A DNA stretch of 64,000 nucleotides from Thiodiazotropha sp050291245 (GTDB lineage Bacteria > Pseudomonadota > Gammaproteobacteria > Chromatiales > Chromatiaceae): assembly GCA_050291245.1 (NCBI GenBank), contig JBNKJP010000012.1, forward strand, positions 124,001 through 188,000, read 5' to 3'. The translations under genes and the position numbers were made by a program. The first letter of the stretch is position 1. Each line of letters starts with the position of its first letter. Below are positions 63,507 through 64,000 of the stretch, piece by piece. Under the pieces are notes generated by a model, which saw nothing but the letters and a program-made list of their open reading frames with translations, did not search any database and was not told the origin of the DNA.

Positions 63507-63516
63507 ACTCCAGGGC

Positions 63517-64000
63517 ATGGCGAAACGTCGACTGACCCTGCAGCAGAAAAACCGCATCCAGGCGATTCAGGACAAGCGACGTCAGCGTCTGCAACACCGG
63601 GCGGACAAGGCTTTAAGCCAGGCCGGTGATCAACCATCCCTCGAAGGCCGGGTAATGATCCGGCATGGGGCGACCTTGGGAGTGCAAGCCCCCTCCGGAA
63701 GGATCATCTGCTGTCAAACCCGGCAGAACATCGGACATCCGGTCTGCGGCGACCGGGTGATCTGGCAACCGCTCGATGACGCTTCTGGCGTCGTCACGGC
63801 ACTGCAACCCCGCCAAACCGTCCTCAGCCGCCCGGACTACAGCGGACGAAAAAAGCCCCTGGCGGCCAATATCTCACAACTGGTCATAGTCCTCGCACCC
63901 GTACCCGAGCCCAGTGGCTACCTGCTCGACCAATACCTGGTGACCGCGGAAACCATACAGATTCCCCCCCTCATCGCGGTCAACAAGGCCGACCTGCTCG
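63517..64000 (+). CDS. rsgA: Ribosome biogenesis GTPase RsgA (3' end cut by window)
   Basis: Begins MAKRRLTLQQKNRIQA at an ATG 11 bases after the cytochrome stop and runs off the right edge. The N-terminal OB domain (EGRVMIRHGATLGV, then CGDRVIWQPLDDASG, LSRPDYSG) and NISQLVIVLAP precede the circularly permuted G domain, whose NKAD (VNKADLL) is reached at the very end. It completes 30S subunits using GTP. About 161 of roughly 300-350 residues are visible. Confidence 0.94.
   Translation, partial: MAKRRLTLQQKNRIQAIQDKRRQRLQHRADKALSQAGDQPSLEGRVMIRHGATLGVQAPSGRIICCQTRQNIGHPVCGDRVIWQPLDDASGVVTALQPRQTVLSRPDYSGRKKPLAANISQLVIVLAPVPEPSGYLLDQYLVTAETIQIPPLIAVNKADLL

Overview
The window looks like chromosomal DNA of a free-living or symbiotic gammaproteobacterium, moderately GC-rich. 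The best evidence is gene order. From about 45 kb to the right edge it follows the classical gammaproteobacterial block queG / nnrDE-tsaE-amiB-mutL-miaA-hfq-hflX-hflK-hflC-(DUF2065)-hisZ-purA, with orn and rsgA nearby. The uvrY-uvrC-pgsA region next to a Gly-Cys-Leu tRNA cluster is also a gammaproteobacterial arrangement. The gene content (type II secretion, copper-type TonB receptor, TtpC/TonB2 energiser, glycolate oxidase subunits, small cytochrome c) would fit a Chromatiales-like lineage, but I cannot fix the genus.

Left part (1-14.4 kb): the end of a type II secretion gene (gspF), a Sel1 lipoprotein, a MITE-like inverted repeat, then the minus-strand group prmB-hypothetical-hemN, a stand-alone iscR with a palindromic operator, and a GNAT-like protein. 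Next come tRNA-Gly(GCC), tRNA-Cys(GCA) and tRNA-Leu(UAA) on the plus strand, facing a minus-strand DNA-repair/lipid operon uvrY-UDGb-uvrC-pgsA. Then a DUF1249 protein, a thioredoxin and adk. A cluster of REP-type palindromes lies between adk and htpG.

Middle part (14.4-44.8 kb): htpG; an outer-membrane barrel resembling the TIGR03016 exosortase-associated family; pgm; a Lys-rich DUF2934 protein; an EamA exporter. Then a copper-type TonB-dependent receptor downstream of a tightly overlapping DUF3450-ttpC-exbB-exbD-tonB-TPR operon. The 5' end of that operon carries an 81-bp tandem duplication that creates a putative 23-codon leader peptide. Then glcD-glcE with no glcF beside them, a small protein with two CX12C hairpins, a flavin disulfide reductase with an OsmC protein, a secreted papain-like protease overlapping a DUF333 lipoprotein, cmoA-cmoB, a UMF1-type MFS transporter, and a FixL/FixJ-like two-component pair. 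It ends with a PilZ protein and an RDD membrane protein.

Right part (45-64 kb): the conserved housekeeping block for tRNA modification, RNA chaperone, mismatch repair, wall hydrolysis, metabolite repair and membrane protease control. It is followed by a VanZ-like protein, orn, an M48 protease, a small cytochrome c lacking any Met ligand, and the start of rsgA. I saw no CRISPR array, prophage, insertion sequence or rRNA. Most of the window is ordinary; the more unusual spots are the TtpC/TonB2-copper receptor locus with its duplicated leader, the protease/lipoprotein pair, the two-hairpin Cys protein and several dispersed palindromic repeats.
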